Part shown: piece by piece, positions 5,103 through 5,181 of the stretch
Numbering within the stretch: the first letter of the stretch is position 1
How the letters are laid out: each line of letters starts with the position of its first letter
From: Candidatus Heimdallarchaeota archaeon
GTDB taxonomy: Archaea > Asgardarchaeota > Heimdallarchaeia > Heimdallarchaeales > Heimdallarchaeaceae
Length of the DNA stretch: 5,181 bases
Direction: 5' to 3'
NCBI GenBank assembly: GCA_016839875.1
Contig: JAEOTK010000251.1
Coordinates: 1-5,181 of the forward strand
Position numbers and translations under genes: made by a program
The notes under the pieces: generated by a model
What the model was told of the DNA's origin: nothing
Databases searched by the model: none
What the model saw: the letters and a program-made list of their open reading frames with translations, nothing else

Positions 5103-5181
5103 ATGCCAATAGGCGACCCCTTGCCCAAGAGGAGACAACGGTGGCTACGCTTTGCAAAGGGTATACAGCTACGCCACACTC
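5103..5181. other. G+C-rich edge segment with short repeats: structured RNA, gene start or repetitive DNA
   Basis: These 79 bases have 44 G+C (56%), against about a third elsewhere. They contain GCTACGC twice (5144-5150 and 5168-5174), an inverted pair GTGGC (5141-5145) / GCCAC (5173-5177), the 10-base palindrome CTTTGCAAAG (5150-5159) and GTATAC (5161-5166). A frame opens with ATG at 5103 and runs off the edge (26 codons, rich in Arg), but the minus strand is also open up to a TGA at 5103-5101, so openness says little. Codons such as CCC, CGG and CGC are unlike the neighbouring genes. I see no tRNA, 5S or 16S signature, and no SRP or RNase P core motif in the visible part. A structured RNA starting here is my first guess, with dispersed repeat or assembly-junction sequence as the main alternative. 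Confidence 0.4.

Noticed and set aside
5103..5181. tRNA, 5S or 16S rRNA gene
   Set aside because: No T-loop GGTTCGA-type motif, anticodon arm geometry, or rRNA start signature could be found on either strand.

Overview
The window is A/T-rich (about one third G+C by eye) and looks archaeal. Start codons are preceded by TATA-like boxes about 30-50 nt upstream. Two genes lack any Shine-Dalgarno sequence, as in leaderless transcription, and one protein ends in a motif of the type archaeal proteins use to bind PCNA. Low G+C, a reductive-dehalogenase-like protein and an ABCE1/RLI-like ferredoxin domain together suggest an Asgard (Lokiarchaeia-like) lineage. That placement is an inference, not proven by this sequence.

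Layout. (1) 1-578, +: C-terminal 191 residues of an IMP dehydrogenase/GMP reductase family enzyme, with the catalytic Cys loop but no Arg-Tyr dyad in the flap. (2) 653-2176, +: a 507-residue fusion of a Nudix-like domain, a metallo-beta-lactamase fold of LACTB2 type and a C-terminal winged helix. Both enzyme domains have lost most of their metal ligands. (3) 2223-3701, +: a 492-residue cytoplasmic reductive-dehalogenase-like corrinoid/Fe-S protein with an N-terminal ABCE1/RLI-like two-cluster ferredoxin. (4) 3703-4557, -: a DUF72 (YecE-like) TIM-barrel protein whose last residues form a textbook PCNA-interacting (PIP) box. It converges on gene 3 with one base between the two stop codons. (5) 4622-4975, -: a small three-helix membrane protein of unknown function, upstream of and co-directional with gene 4. 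(6) 4976-5102: a divergent intergenic stretch with TATA-like boxes pointing both ways. (7) 5103-5181: a G+C-rich edge, unlike the rest, with short repeats and a strong TATA-like box in front. It is either a structured RNA, the start of a gene, or foreign/repetitive DNA.

How the genes fit together. Nothing indicates one pathway. The three + strand genes look like separate transcription units, since the Nudix/MBL and dehalogenase-like genes each have their own TATA-like box. The most informative points are the PIP box on the DUF72 protein, which links an uncharacterised family to the replication/repair clamp; the ferredoxin-dehalogenase fusion, which carries its own electron-input module and needs no export or RdhB anchor; and the double-degenerate Nudix/MBL protein, which probably binds rather than cleaves. 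No CRISPR array, tRNA, rRNA or transposase gene was recognised.
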